The notes: generated from the sequence alone by a model not told the origin. A stretch of 64,000 nucleotides of DNA from Liopterus haemorrhoidalis (GCA_963971575.1 OZ020611.1:181476071-181540070), one strand, 5' to 3'. Positions 33,944-46,302 are shown, counted from the first letter of the stretch. Program-made: numbers and translations.

Positions 33944-35538
33944 TACGAGCCCTGTCCACTATCAGTTGGCCCAGCTACGAAATTTTTACTTATTGGTGTT
34001 CAATTAACAGAATGCGAATAGCTTATGAAATCTAGGTAATATTTTATTTTCAATTAAGCATTTTAGAGATTTACGTAAACTATTAAAGTAAATTAATAGG
34101 AAAAAAATCATATTTCCATTGGAGAGCCATTAACTTGGAAACCTATTTCAGAAGTTACCACTGGGTAACGTCACCTTTCATTTTTATAACAGCATTAATT
34201 CTTCTAGGCATACTATCTACAAGTTCTTGGCATTGTCGAGGAGTAAAATTATCCCATATTTCTTGAAGCTTTAGTCTTACTTCTGGAATTGTTCTAGCCG
34301 GTGTTATACGCAATCGTTTTTTCATTTCGTGCCAAAGTGTCTCGATGGGGGATAAGTTTGGGCTACTTGAAACCCACTCTAAAAGTGGAATAGAATGATC
34401 ACGGAACCATTTCAAAGATGTTTTTGACGTATGGCAAGCGGCTCCATCTTGTTGAAAAATAAAATCCTCCCCAAATGTTCCATAGTTGGCAACAGAGACT
34501 CCTCTAAAATACTTAAATATTTGGCTGTGTAACAATGCCATCGATAAAGTGAAGTTTTCCTACACCTCTTGCAGACATTGAACCCCACACCATGACATGC
34601 TGGAAATTTCACCTTCCTTTTCAAGCAATCGGGATGATATGCTTCATGTTTCTGACGAACAACTCTGCTCCGGTTATCCCCTACACAGACCTCAAACCTA
34701 GACTCATCGCTCCATTGCACGCTGTTCCACTTTTCACAATTCCATATTTTATGTTCTCTTGCCCATTTCAACCTGTTTTTCTTTTGCTTAGACCTTTGGA
34801 ATGTATAATATTATTCTTAGAAATTAGAATGGTTTTCCTTGGCCTAAGAAAGTTTTATAAATTTCTGTAAATATATATTTAAGAGTCCGATTAAAAAAAT
34901 ATTACCTTATAGATTCCAAATCCTAATGTTTTAGCTTCCTTATGACATGCAGACCTTGAAACATGTCTTCCAACAACATCGCTCCCAGTACACTCAATTG
35001 ACTGTAGTTAGCACATCTGTTATCCTTCACGTACTGGGGCTTTGGGGCAACTGAACCACTTGTTTTGTACAATTTTACAATATTTCTAATACTGTATCTT
35101 GACGACCTAATAATTTTCCGATTTCGGAATTGGTTTTTCCTGTTTTTGCTAAGTTTACAATGATTAACCGAATTTTGTCATCAATAGCTTTGCTTCTGCC
35201 CATGTTTTAAAATTATTTAGACTTAACACTTTTAATACGTCACAGTCAATAAACAAACTTTGTTTTTCAACGCTTACTACGCATAGCTACCGCAAAAACC
35301 CAGTTATTTTATATACAGTACAAGAATACATGAACTCAAAAAATACGTTTGTTTTACGAATATTATTTTTATAATCAAAAATTAAATATTACGAAATAAA
35401 TTTTGACCCCTTTGCTTCTAATATGATTATATTGTCAAAAATATACAAAGCAGCATTTACTTTTACTTATTATTTAATAATTTCTAAAAAAACTGAAAAT
35501 TTCATAGCTGGGCCAACTGAAAGTGGACAGGGCTCGTA
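33944..35538 (-). mobile_element. Tc1-like transposon, 1591 bp
   Basis: TA on both sides (33944-33945 and 35537-35538) encloses terminal inverted repeats of about 36 bp. These begin CGAGCCCTGTCCACT, then continue TCAGTTGGCCCAGCTA with two mismatches overall. The length and single-ORF layout are typical of Tc1 elements. The transposase on the minus strand is disrupted. Confidence 0.9.
34155..35203 (-). pseudogene. Tc1-like transposase, disrupted
   Basis: From the ATG at 35203 the N-terminus reads MGRSKAIDDKIRLIIVNLAK, then TGKTNSEIGKLLGRQ (first helix-turn-helix). Further on are KNRLKWAREHKIWN and QWSDESRFEV with the first catalytic Asp. A frameshift leads to FIFQQDGAACHTSK with the second Asp, then SPNLSPIETLWHEMKKR with the catalytic Glu of the DD34E type. 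The usual SPDLNPIE reads SPNLSPIE. All three catalytic residues appear present, but several stops and at least two frameshifts break the gene. The last 128 codons (34541-34155) are open to the natural stop. Confidence 0.85.
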
Positions 35539-37700
35539 TATGGAGAACGAAAATGGTTTCCTTATTAAATCATTTCTCTTTTCTAGTGGAGCCCCATATT
35601 TTTTACGGTCATGGCTCGTCAACAGACCTAATCCGGCCCTGTACAGAATTATCCTGTATGCACAATTACAGACACTTTCTGCCAGTCTTCTGCATTAGGA
35701 TGTTGTATTGTTTTTAAAGGTAAAATATATATGTTTATTATTGGAGGATCATTTTAAATATATTTGTCTGGTACTATAAAAGACTGCAGGGAATCGCTTC
35801 GTTTGAACAGTAACTTAATTACTTAATCGTCCGTCAAATTTAGATTAATAACCTCAATAAAACTCACAAAGCTCTAATGAAATTAGCCAAAAATAATAAA
35901 ATCATGCATTGATTGCATTAATAAAAAACATTCACGCGTTCGAAAAGTTATTTGATTTGAAATCAATTCAAACGTGTTGGTAATTTCGTTATTCTATTTG
36001 TTGATTTTATTTTTCAGTTTACACACTATCACCGCGTGTATGTGAGAATATAATTATGTTTACAACGGGGCTAATATTCATATTGTCCATTTGTAGTAGG
36101 TGTTAGTCGGCCACCATCGCGTATACGCATTGCGGGTTGCATCGAATTTGCATGTAGGCGCTCCGTTACTTCTGACATTTTAAAACTATAAATTTACTAA
36201 CGCAAAAATTATTACGAGATTTTTGCGATGCTGTTTCAGAATTCATTGTTTGTTTTGTTTTAAAAAATAAACAGTAAATGGGGAGGTTTATAATTTACAA
36301 GTGAATGAATGTCATTATTAAAATTTTAATATGAAAAGAAGTGTTTTCTAAAACAAAAAGTAGAAAAGTTATTTTTTGTGATAACTTACCGCAGCGAAAA
36401 TGAAAAGGAAGATTATTTATTTTATCTTTTAGCAAATAAATGAAAAGAAACACTTGTATAATTCTGTTTGAATTAGAACCCATAATTTGACATGACTGAG
36501 CAGTGCCGTGGCAAAGGATGGGCGAGTGGTGCCCCCACAACAGGCGCCAAAGCAAAGATAGCGCCACAGAGGATATTTGTTTAGTTGTCAGATCGAAATA
36601 ATTAAGTTGTTGCTTATGAAATGGTCGGTTTTTAGATTTTGTCCTGAAGTTGTCGGATTGTGAAACAATAAAGCAGCAAGCATGGGTGCTCGCAGAAAGG
36701 GACAAGGGTAAAAGTTACTTCCCCCTGAAGTCTCTTTTGTTTTATTCCAAACCCTTGTGCTTTTTTGTCCTCAAATTTATTTATTTTTATATGTGTTTTA
36801 TATTAGAACTATTTTTATTATGTCTTTTATTATGTATAGCAAATCAAATGGTAAACAAATGTTAGTTCATGTGCATGAAGTATATTATGTGTATTTACTG
36901 GTTTTAAGTTTGTATTAAGGGGCCTCTTATACTTGAGCACATTGGGACTCGGAAAGGTTAAGCAGGGGCCCCGAGAATGTGCCCGAGCCCCGGAAGACAA
37001 CAATTCCCCCCACCCCCAGAAAACGATAATTACAAACCTGATGACAGATTGAAAACTGTGAATAGATAGAAATTGTACCTTATGTTTTCTGTAATATATT
37101 ATATAAGATATGTTTACGTAATGTGCTCATTTTCCACGTGGAAGCTACCGATATATTCACCACTGTGAGACCCAAATACTCATAACTGATGACAGCTAAC
37201 TACATAAACAAAGTGTACAGACAAATCGGGTCTTGACCAAACCTATAAACACTATTATTTCAGTTGTCATTACATTAAATATAAAGTCAACTATGACGGA
37301 TGATAGTTTATCTGGTTTGAGAATGTTGTGTGCACACGGAAAAAATTATTTATAATAAAGTAAATTTTCTACAAAAAGTCATTAATGCCAATTTGCCAAT
37401 AATCACAGAAGTTTTCATTTTCTATTTAAATTGTATTTTGTATTTATGAAAGTTTATTTAATAAATTATCAAATATATTCAAAAATATGCCTTCATATTT
37501 TCCCCCCTTGCAAAAAATTCTACGGGGGTCCATGGCTATAATTGACCATTTGCTTGTGTCAAATTATAGTTCAACTTCCCTTTTTTTTTTGGTGTTTGTT
37601 TTGTTTAAAAATTAAAGCAATTGTGAAATTTATGTAGTTTATATGAAAATTGCATGCAACGGATTTTTCCGTATTTTTCTTCTACGAGTAATAAGCTCGG
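35539..37700. other. unassigned interval, possible hAT scraps
   Basis: A lone hAT-like end (inverted CAGGGCCGGATTAGG) stops at about 35640. At 36501 begins CAGTGCCGTGGCAAAGG, which is nearly the inverse of GCCTTGCCATGGCACTG at 38408-38424. These could be the ends of a 1.9-kb hAT element, but the flanking octamers match at only five of eight positions. ORFs at 36295-36865 show no domains. Confidence 0.3.
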
Positions 37701-37819
37701 TAATATTTTGGCAGACGCAAATCGCTATATAATGCACGGCATTTGGGAAGGTATTTGGGTTTTGGAAGCATTGATTTAAAAATATCCGTTCTGGCAATAT
37801 AAGCCTCAAAATGAATCAC

Positions 37820-38080
37820 TTGGTAGACCAAAAGTAGTGCTTAATGATGATCTTAACATCCTAGTTGAGTTTTTTCCACGCTTATTAAAATATTAATACA
37901 CCAGTTAAAATTTAAGAGCTGGCAGAATATCTTGACGAACCCTTCTAAACCATTTCCGACACTTTCAGACCATTGACAAAGTGAAAACACTCGAGAAATG
38001 GGTTTCACATTGTCAAAACGCAACGAATTTTATGTGTTCTTAATCGCAAAATAAAAGAGCTATTTTTGATTTACATTAAG
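37820..38080 (+). pseudogene. mariner transposase N-terminal fragment
   Basis: Broken frames read LGRPKVVLNDDLNILVEF, then ELAEYLDEPF and VKTLEKWVSHCQN. These correspond to the GRP hinge, the second helix-turn-helix and the LDKWVPHEL segment of mariner transposases. No catalytic Asp region follows. Frame shifts occur within 100 bp. Confidence 0.55.
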
Positions 38081-40500
38081 ATGAAATCTTACCTACTAAT
38101 TACTACTTTTCCAAATTCCTTAACATCTATCTAAAGGAGAAAACTTTCATTATTCAAACAGCGGTCCAAATCACCGTCAAGAAGTTTTTCGACGTTTGCA
38201 AAATGAATTAACCATCTCGGGTTTTATTGGCCAAAGCGTTAAGAATCAGTTGGTGATTACTTTAATGAATACATTTTTTTTGAAGCAGAGTTTTAATTAT
38301 TTGTAGATTTTTTAAAAATCGACCATTTCATGTGCATCAACCTATTATCGCAGAACCCTACCCTATCTCAAGGCATCGTTCAAATTCTCCACATCAGGCG
38401 CTAAGTTGCCTTGCCATGGCACTGCACCTGAGATAAGGTTATATTGTTCATCACATATTGTTACGTGTATGGTCCTATTAGATAAAGTGAATTGTCCGGT
38501 GAAAATACCTTGAAACCTTCTATAAACCACTATTGACTTCGAAATGAGTCTGGAATAAATGCCGCAGGTATCGAGTGGCAAAGCTTAACTTTACAACTTA
38601 TATTGACAGCTATTTTGATTTGGTTCAATTTTGATAGTTTAAATTTGATAGTAGACCCGTATATACGTGGCTAATTTGTTATGGTGCATTTTACGATTCA
38701 ACAAAGCATTGTTATTATTAAAACACGCTGCGAAAATCAATCTACAATTACGGTGAACTTCAGAAAATTGAGTCCAATTCTTGATAGTAACAATATGTCT
38801 ACCTAATTTACAATTACTCGTTTAACTACACAAAATATAGTACAAATGCTAATTTCGCAAAATGTGCTCCGAACGTATGAAGACATCTTGAACCGTAGAC
38901 TCACTACCGGTTCCTAACAACCGAAAAACTACAGGTTCCTAACCCCTTACTAGAGTGTCATCAGCATATATCATATTTGTTAAACTCTTCCCCATTCGTC
39001 CAACAAATCTGGGATACTTTGTGTCCACCAACAAAAGATCCACCAACTTTTATTGTTCTCCAACTACTTCCACATATAGCATTTGGACAAATGGTAGAAA
39101 ATGAATTATTAAATGTTTTAATTTGTTATAAAACCGGTTACAAATAAGTCAATTAAATTTTTCATTTGCTAGAAATTAAAAGAACTATGAATATTATTTG
39201 TGATTTTTAAGAGACATCGTGATAGATTAAATACAATATTTATGTGTCAGCAATAATGGTTGGGACTGTCAAAAACACACATATAATATTTAAATCACAT
39301 TTGCGAATAATGTTTCCATTAAAATATTTTACGTAAAAAACTGATTTATCTGTGGTAACTGATATATGTATTATAATTTCAGTTTTTTATAAATCATTTA
39401 TTCATACTCTGCCAAATTTATAAAAGCTTTTTTAAGCTGTGTTATCGAATGATATAAAGCTGCTATAAAAATATTTTATAGTAAAAAATCGGATTTACCT
39501 ATCAAATGCACAATCTCATCAATAGTTCCAATATTTTTATTATGGAATTAATTATCTCTCATTTTGGAATTATCATAGTTATCTAGTCACTAATAAAATT
39601 ACAAATTCCAGTCGTTGTTGTCTGTATTAACATATGAATCATAACCCTAGACTTTGGCAAGGAAACAGTGAAACATGGAGAGAAAAATTCTGTCCATCTC
39701 CAGTAAACAAAGAATAAAAACTATGGCATAAGAGAAAAAACACAAATTAATGACGTAGTATAATTTACCAAAACGTTAAAATTGAAATAGAAAGTATAGC
39801 GTTATATCAATAGATAGCGCTTAAGCTTAGCTATTCATTAATACCAAAAACTCGTTTAACGATTTTTGGCGCTTACGTCGTTTTACCAAATCAGCATCGA
39901 TACATACGAAAACCTAAAAAGCTGTCACCACTAGAAAATGAAGGGTGAAATGAAGGTTAAATGTAGTGAAATGAACCGCAGGCACAGTGTTCTAGTTTAA
40001 ATAATGTCTGTGTGTGAGTGAAAAGAAGGTAGTGTGTACACATTTGCAAGCACTTGCTCTTTTCACAGCCGATTCGATTTGATTGTTTACATGTTTCGAT
40101 GAGACAGCTGAATACAGTTGATTAAATTTCTATCGCGCTTTTATCAAAGACTTGTTCTCGGGTTGTCGATATAAATCGCTGTGGTTCGCTTCATAAAACA
40201 TACTTAGAGGATTGTGTTTCGTCTAGGGAAGCGGGAACGGAGAGACAATATCGCACGATTGTGTTTTTCCGCAAACAGTGATGCATGTCGCAGCAACCAC
40301 TGTGAATCTGATATCATAAATATCTTTGCTTCTGAAAAAAGTTGCCATCGAGTGTTGCCCAGTGGCGTATCAACATTGTTTTTCTTCTCGGTTCGTTGAC
40401 TTTTATACGCACAAAATAAACAATACAGGAAGTAGCATTTTGTATTTTTTTGTTTAATAAAATGCAAAGCGCATTTTTTTAGAATGGTATATTTTTAAAA
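38081..40500. other. unassigned interval
   Basis: No recognisable gene. 40050-40400 is less AT-rich and has small ORFs on both strands without domains. A hAT-like CAGTGGCGTATCAAC occurs at 40361 with no partner. A mariner-type end (TTGGGTTGTTGAGAAG) lies at about 40526. Confidence 0.35.
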
Positions 40501-40988
40501 TATGATATGAATATTTTTATAAAATTGGGTTGTTGAGAAGATTAATGCACTTTTATTTTAGTTTTATTACATTTTCGGAAATAAAACTGGCAGCCCGTAT
40601 ATTTCTCAAAAAATATATTACCCTTTATGAAAGTTTTGAAGAAATGGCAATTAGTTAAAAAAATTGCACATAGTAACATTGATTATTATGTTAAATTATT
40701 TTGAAGCGAATTTGCCACAACTGTGTTAAATTATTATTTTATTTAACAAACATATAACGAGAACTATATTTCAAAAGGATGAAGTTTACCACCCAAGCCG
40801 AAGGTCCTGGTTGGTTGGATAATTTTACCAGTATAGATGTAAAAGTTTTATAATAAAAGAGATATTATTTTTTAAAGTATTTATAGGGAAGTGATAAATT
40901 AATGTAAGAAAAACTTGTAGTAACCTGCGAACTAACAAATTTCATTTGTTTTTCCATTATTTTTATTGGTCGGGGCGGTCTTGTTCCT

Positions 40989-41220
40989 TGACCTCCGCGA
41001 TCACCAGACTTAACACCATTAGTCTTTTATTTGTTAGGGCATTTGAAGATCATGGTATTCACCATCGAAATTATGGACCTGGAGGATCTCCATAACCGGG
41101 TGGAAGCAGCAGCGGCGGAAATGTATGGGCCATGCAGCATACGCAGAATCATGGAAACGCCGAGCAAGACTTTGCATACGACAGGAGGGTGATAACTTCG
41201 AACATCTTTTGATCTCATAA
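40989..41220 (+). pseudogene. mariner-superfamily transposase, C-terminal fragment
   Basis: The frame reads PPRSPDLTPLVFYLLGHLK, then LEDLHNRVEAAAAEM, and after a frameshift RRARLCIRQEGDNFEHLL. This is the end of an IS630/mariner-type transposase with the PRSPDLTPLD-FFLWG motif. The last catalytic Asp is replaced by Val (LTPLV). It is related in type to the transposase at 56938-58029 but is a different family member. Confidence 0.7.
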
Positions 41221-41306
41221 AAATAAAAACTTAAAAAATTAATATCTCTTTATTTATTTCTTTCATTTCTCAGTTCTATACACAAGAACTTAGAGGCAAA
41301 ATCACA

Positions 41307-42150
41307 TTGTTTAGGCTTGTTTTAGAATTTTTAATTTCAATTCCAATCATTATGGCAAACAAATTAAATGACATCGGCATCGTGGGTCCACCGCAATCGT
41401 GGGTCTTATCATTTTTGTCTAATAAAGAACAAGTTGTTTCTATTAGCCAAAACCATAATAATTTCAGATCTCACAAGCGACAGTGTAACACTGCAGTTCC
41501 ACACGGTTCTATTCTTGGCCCAGTTTTATTTCTCTTATATATAAATGATTTGCCTACATTATTTCCAAATAATGCTATTTGTCTATATGCGGATGATACT
41601 TCACACTTGCTTCATAATGCAAATGCAACTTTACTAGCTTTTGAAGGTAAAAGTAACTTGGAAACAATGAGTCAATGGTGCTACGAAAATAAACTCATTT
41701 TAAATACAAAAAAAAGTCATGCTACGCTCTTCCATGGACACAAAAATGAACCTATTATCAGCCTTTTACAAGGACAAAAAAGTATTCAGTGTTCCGAGTC
41801 AACAAAATTTTTAGGTATAATGATAAGTGATAATCTGAGTTGGCAAAATCACGTTAGATATATGCTACCTAAACTTAGCAAATCTTGTTTTATATTAAAA
41901 AAACTTAAAGACATGGTTTCTTCTGATATACTTAGAACTGCTTACTTTGGAACTTTTCACGCAACAATGAGCCATGGCATTTTGTGTTGGGGAAGTTCCT
42001 CTGAATCCTCAAAGGATTTTGTACTTCAGAAACGTGCTATTCGCATAATAGCAGGTGCCCCCTTTAGATCATCTTGCAGATCCCTTTTTCCTGTTTTGTC
42101 CATATTAACTCTTCCATCTGTTTATATATTAGAAGCCGTAATGTTTGAAA
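41307..42150 (+). pseudogene. Jockey/CR1-like reverse transcriptase
   Basis: An open frame of more than 280 codons covers much of an RT. Motifs in order are VPHGSILGPVLFLLYINDLP, then CLYADDTSHLL (catalytic), MSQWCYENKLILNTKKSH, TKFLGIMISDNLSWQNHV and HGILCWGSSSES. It starts within the RT fingers, so it is 5'-truncated. It is cut at the 3' side by mariner debris at about 42150, where the continuing frame (to 42233) becomes unrelated. The intact YADD and the absence of stops make it the best preserved LINE RT in the window. Confidence 0.85.
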
Positions 42151-42164
42151 AAATAATCCGCACC

Positions 42165-42290
42165 TTTTCAGAATGCCATCTCTCCAGAAGGTGCCGTCTT
42201 TGCTCTCGAAAAATCTGTAGAGGTGAATTTTAATATCGTCCAAAGATGCGAAATTTTTTCTGTTGAGAGAATTTTGTAGAGAGCGAAACA
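42165..42290 (-). pseudogene. mariner C-terminal fragment, inverted arm
   Basis: The minus strand reads YYHLFRSLQNSLNRKNFASL, then DDIKIHLYRFFESKDGTFWR. This is the same mariner C-terminal segment as the plus-strand fragment at 42295-42534, so the two form an inverted repeat with arms of about 115 bp around a ~40-bp centre. Confidence 0.8.
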
Positions 42291-42294
42291 AATG

Positions 42295-42534
42295 GTAGTA
42301 GGAGCATATGGTCCAGACATCGCACCATCCGAATACCATTTGTTTTGCTTTCTACAAAATTCCCTTGACGGAAAGAATTTCACATCTGTGGACGATATCA
42401 AAATTCACCTGGACAGATTTTTCGAGAGGAAAAACGGAACCTTCTGGAGAGATGGCATTATGAAATTGCCTGAGCGTTTCTCCAAGTGTAAGAAAATAAT
42501 GGACAGTACATTTGATAGTAAAAGTTTTTTTTAG
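42295..42534 (+). pseudogene. mariner transposase C-terminus (mauritiana-type)
   Basis: The frame reads PDIAPSEYHLFCFLQNSLDG, then KNFTSVDDIKIHLDRFFERK and FWRDGIMKLPERFSKC, reaching the natural stop at 42534. The usual SDYHLF motif reads SEYHLF, so the last catalytic Asp is Glu here. A TIR-like ACTTATGTAACAACCCAATA follows at 42575-42594, the probable right end. Confidence 0.8.
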
Positions 42535-42824
42535 AATGTATATTTTATTGAATAAAAGGTGAAAAAAAAAACGGACTTATGTAACAACCCAATACATCTT
42601 TTTTTTTATTTAATAATTTCCGAAATTTGTTGATATTTGTGCGCCAGTATTTTTTAGATTATATAAAGTGAGATAGCTAATGTGTGTTTATATATCTGTC
42701 TCATTAAAAGAACACACTAACTATAAGTTTGAAAAACAGTCGACAGTCGATAGCGTATAGTCTATTAATTTTAGAGCTGTGAACATAGCTTAAGAAGAAA
42801 TTATTTTCGATGATCAATAGATAT

Positions 42825-42988
42825 GTTTGATCCTGACATTGATGATGATGATGCTTCATGTCTTATTGCAATGTCATATTCAGTCGTTCTAAACCCAAAG
42901 AGACATGGCTTAAATGCTCCTCATGTTCAATGTGGGCTCATTGTGATTGTGCTGGTCTCTCTAAACGGGCAAAGACATATATCCCTTC
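42825..42988 (+). pseudogene. pogo/Tigger-type C-terminal zinc-finger tail
   Basis: After DDDDASCL and a one-base frameshift, the frame reads YCNVIFSRSKPKETWLKC, then SSCSMWAHCDCAGL. This is the CxxC...W..C..C..WxHxxC pattern seen at the C-terminus of many pogo/Tigger-like transposases. It is cut by the hAT MITE at 42997. Confidence 0.5.
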
Positions 42989-43214
42989 CTATGAAGCAGG
43001 GGCGTACACAGATTTTTGGCTTGGGGGGGATGTCCAATTATACATAATTTTTATAAGCACAGGGCAAAATTTCAATTTCAAGTGAAGAGTAAAAAAAAGG
43101 TCCTCACTTATAAATTTTAAGTGAAGAGCAAAAAAAAAGTCATCACTTCTCACAGTACGGGGGGGGTCCGGACCCCTTGGACCCTCCCCCCATGTGTGCG
43201 CTCCTGCTATGGTG
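42989..43214. mobile_element. hAT MITE, 210 bp
   Basis: Ends CAGGGGCGTACACAGA and, inverted, CAGGAGCGCACACATG enclose 42997-43206. The flanks CTATGAAG and CTATGGTG are an 8-bp duplication with two differences. It contains two copies of an AAGTGAAGAGNAAAAAAAA motif related to repeats in the MITE at 63311-63585. It sits in the pogo tail fragment. Confidence 0.7.
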
Positions 43215-43484
43215 GTCAGAATTTAATTTTAGCTGATTTTGAATGGACTTTTCTTGTGAAGAAGACTAGAGAAAACAGATTCAAGCAGTGATATGTAGGA
43301 TAAAATGACACAGTTACTTACTTCTCTACAAATTAATATTACAAGTAGATAGAGTATACTTTTTTTAGTTATAAATATATCACTACATTAGTTACATTAT
43401 GCACTATAATAACGAATTTTTTGTGTTTTTAACTAAAATATGTAAAATATTTAATTCGCTATGTAACACAGTAAACGAGTTAAC
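43215..43484. other. unassigned interval
   Basis: No recognisable feature. Confidence 0.3.
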
Positions 43485-43985
43485 TTCCGTAGTCTAATGG
43501 TTAGCGTTCTCGCTTCCTAAGTTGCAAACTACGGTTCGATTTCTGTCGATTTTATTTTTTCTGTTTTTTTTTGCATTTTTATTTTGTCAAAATTCTAGTT
43601 ATATTTTGGCAAAGTGTTGCATTTAATTTTTATAAGCGTAAATTTAATAACCAGTGGGATGTGTTGAAATTATAAGTTAATTCTATGTTTGAATGTATAC
43701 GAAATCAAAGGGGCGGAGCTTATGACTTAAACAACCAATGGAAGCCATAGGCGCAATTTTCAAAATCCTAATGAACCTTGCTATATAAAAAAATACTGCA
43801 CATATTTATAAACCTAAATAATGGTATTAGGCATTCGAATTAAAATTAACAAAAAAATATTTTAACATAAAATTTGTTTTCGCATTACAAATAATCATCA
43901 ATCACTTACTAAATACCTGCGAAACCCTGAAATGTGTTAAAATTCACACTTCACATCAATTTTTTCTATGGTATGTCAGTCGTAA
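43485..43985 (+). repeat. repeat X (copy 3), nearly complete
   Basis: It begins with a tRNA-like head: GTAGTCTAATGGTTAGCGTT, then ACGGTTCGATTTC. The body has ATTTTGGCAAAGTG, TTTAATAACCAGT and GGGGCGGAGCTTATGAC. It ends AACCCTGAAATGTGTTAAAA and then CACACTTCACATCAATTTTT. Colinear copies are at 47395-47820 (partial 3' end) and 5440-5700. Pol III-like boxes at one end suggest retroposition. Confidence 0.65.
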
Positions 43986-44732
43986 GGTAAGTGTTTACAA
44001 ATTACTGTTGTTACAAATAATGTCCTGCTTGACCTAACATCTACCATGACGCTAGTTAGCGAATTTTTTAATCAAATTTCGTATGCAACCATATGTGTAC
44101 AGATTATATTTCATAATAAACCATACTAAATCCACAACACAACAAAAGAACTACAAGAATAATTCTCTATCACTGTACACTGTATACCGTAACACAACAA
44201 AAACTCCCAGCACGTAATTTATATCAGTCAGTTTTCCATCTTCTTTAAAAGCATAAAAGCATATTCATCGGCGTAAATATGATCACGGGTGTATATATAC
44301 AGGGTGTTCTTCGTAAGTTAAGCCAATAATCAGGCGAACGTGGTCTCAGCATATGCACTACACTACGCCAAGCTACAACGCTAACCCTCAGTGCAATATC
44401 ATTTTATATCGAACGTCGTTCCAGCATATCTCTACGATGTTGTAAATGCGGACTTCATGGATTCTTCAGTCGCTTTCGGCTTATAAACATATTATTTGTA
44501 TTTTTTTACTTGCGCTTTCTGGTATGTGTTATTGAATTATTTGATCGTTTTGTTTTTCAATATACTAAAAGAACGCGGTATACCAAACGTCAAATGTTAG
44601 ATTATAAAATATATATAGTTCTTATATTTTTCCCCGGGATCATATTTATTATTTAATATCTAAAGGTGGGGGGTAAGCTTCGGATTTTGTCGGGTATAAT
44701 AGTGCAGCACTTAATTGGAAATATAAAAAGTG
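43986..44732. other. unassigned interval
   Basis: No recognised gene. ACAGGGTGTTCTTCGTAAG at 44301 resembles the end of a DNA transposon, but no inverted partner was located. Confidence 0.3.
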
Positions 44733-45226
44733 GTTTATTGCAGGGTTTCCCAAATGGTGGATCGCAGTAAGCGAAATTCCGGGTCGCATAAAAACTCGCG
44801 AAACCTAGGTGATAAATTGTTGTCAGGAATATCCATTTAAAGCGGAAAAAGCAATAAAATTTCTAATGCCTTTCGTCACTACCTATAATAAGTACCGGAA
44901 CCGATTGTAAGTAGAACCGGATCTAAGGATAAAGATCGTTTTCTCCTAATCTGAAATTATTAGTAAAAAATAAACAGCACCACACTTCTCATTAATAATT
45001 TATTCGTTCTCATTAATAATTTTTGTTTAATTTCTACAAATTTTTGTAACGGTTAATGCTTTTTTATTATAATTATTATGTGAATAAATGAAAACTGTAT
45101 GGACATCAATATGTTTTAGCTTACCTATGCGCTATTATAGGCGGAAAAATTTTAGTGGGTCACGAAGAAAAAGTGTGAAAATTACCGGGTCACGGGAATA
45201 AAAGTTTGGGAAACGCTGATTTATTG
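44733..45226. mobile_element. hAT MITE, 478 bp
   Basis: Ends CAGGGTTTCCCAAATGG and, inverted, CAGCGTTTCCCAAACTT span 44741-45218. They are flanked by GTTTATTG and ATTTATTG, an 8-bp duplication with one difference. The subterminal regions contain GGGTCGC/GGGTCAC motifs. There is no coding capacity. Confidence 0.85.
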
Positions 45227-45669
45227 TATTTGTTCAGTTTAATGTACTTTCCCACTATCATATTTAGATTTTTGTAAGTATGACCTAAAAAACCCTTATA
45301 ATAGGGGAAACTAGGCAAAGTCGTACCCCCTAAATTATTTTGCCTGTAAAACTAATATGAATGCAACAACAAAAATATAAATGCAGAAATTTCATTTCAT
45401 ATATTATCTACCATAATATCACAACATATAATGATATTTCAATATCTATTGCTGTTAAAATTGCAAAATAAAAAAAACTGCAAAAGTACGATACCCAACT
45501 GAGTCGGTAAATTGTACCATAGGGTTGGTTAAATGTACCTGTCAATAAGAAACAAGAAAATAATCACAGATTTTTTATTTTTTAATTAATTATTAGAAAA
45601 AATACAAATTATTTTCAAAAATAAGTATACAGTTCATTTTTATTTAATATATAAAAATATATGTGTTGT

Positions 45670-46022
45670 ACATATTTGCCTGCAAGACTTTTACTTCTGT
45701 TGAAATTATGTATAATAGAATATCACTCTGCAATTTTAAATGCCAGTTTTCTGACATCCATAATTGTCAACCCAAAGAGAAATCTTTCAAATTTTAAAAT
45801 ATGCTTCACTAGTTTTGCTTCAATTATTATAGAAGGCAAAATTTGTGGCATTATTGGCGCTTTTATTTTTTAATTTATATTGCCTTTTAAAAGTTGGCTT
45901 AGGAATGACAAAATTACGGCATACTTTGTTAAGGCCAGCCCCACTTTTATAAGCATTTATTGCTTCTTGCAATGCTTTTTCTTTTCAGGACAGATATTTT
46001 CTTTTTTGTTTTATTCTAAAAA
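45670..46022 (-). pseudogene. pogo-like DNA-binding domain, decayed copy
   Basis: The minus strand repeats the copy A domain with changes: the start ATG is now ATA, and the segments around AINAYKSGAGLNKVCRN, FVIPKPTFKRQY and LTIMDVRKLAFKIAE are recognisable. A stop replaces the RNS part after IAE. Several codons are lost near the middle (IIIEAKL). Confidence 0.7.
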
Positions 46023-46224
46023 ATAGTGACTTTCCTACTCATTGTGGGTTAGATGTACATTTAAATTTGGTTGGGTAAATCGTACCGGTACAACATAGCA
46101 AACTGTAAACAGGTACAATTTACCCAACATGTACTAGATTTTTAAAATATCTATTAAAATAACCTCAATCTGTTCACTGAAAAACATTTTTACAGTCATT
46201 AGATTTTAAAACTAATCGAAATTG

Positions 46225-46302
46225 AGGTATTGATAAGATTTATTTATTTATTTTACATCGGCCTATTTCTGCAACGAGGCTATTCGCCGAAGGTATTGAT
46301 AA
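46225..46302 (-). mobile_element. 54-bp retroposed 3' end with 12-bp TSD
   Basis: AGGTATTGATAA is duplicated exactly at 46225-46236 and 46291-46302. The insert, read on the minus strand, is TCGGCGAATAGCCTCGTTGC followed by AGAAATAGGCCGATGTAAAA and a TAAATAAATAAATC tail. Copy A lacks it, so the boundaries are certain. It is the extreme 3' end of a LINE or SINE that was inserted 5'-truncated. Confidence 0.85.

Noticed and set aside
33000..33945. hAT element suggested by GCGGAT-rich segments and a CAGGGCTCG-like end
   Set aside because: The apparent right end coincides with the Tc1 TIR at 33946, and the left candidate points the wrong way.
36501..38424. 1.9-kb hAT element with CAGTGCC ends
   Set aside because: The ends match well in inverted orientation, but the flanking octamers agree at only five of eight positions and no hAT protein lies inside. 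Mentioned only as a possibility.
40361..40400. hAT end CAGTGGCGTATC
   Set aside because: No inverted partner or 8-bp duplication was found nearby.
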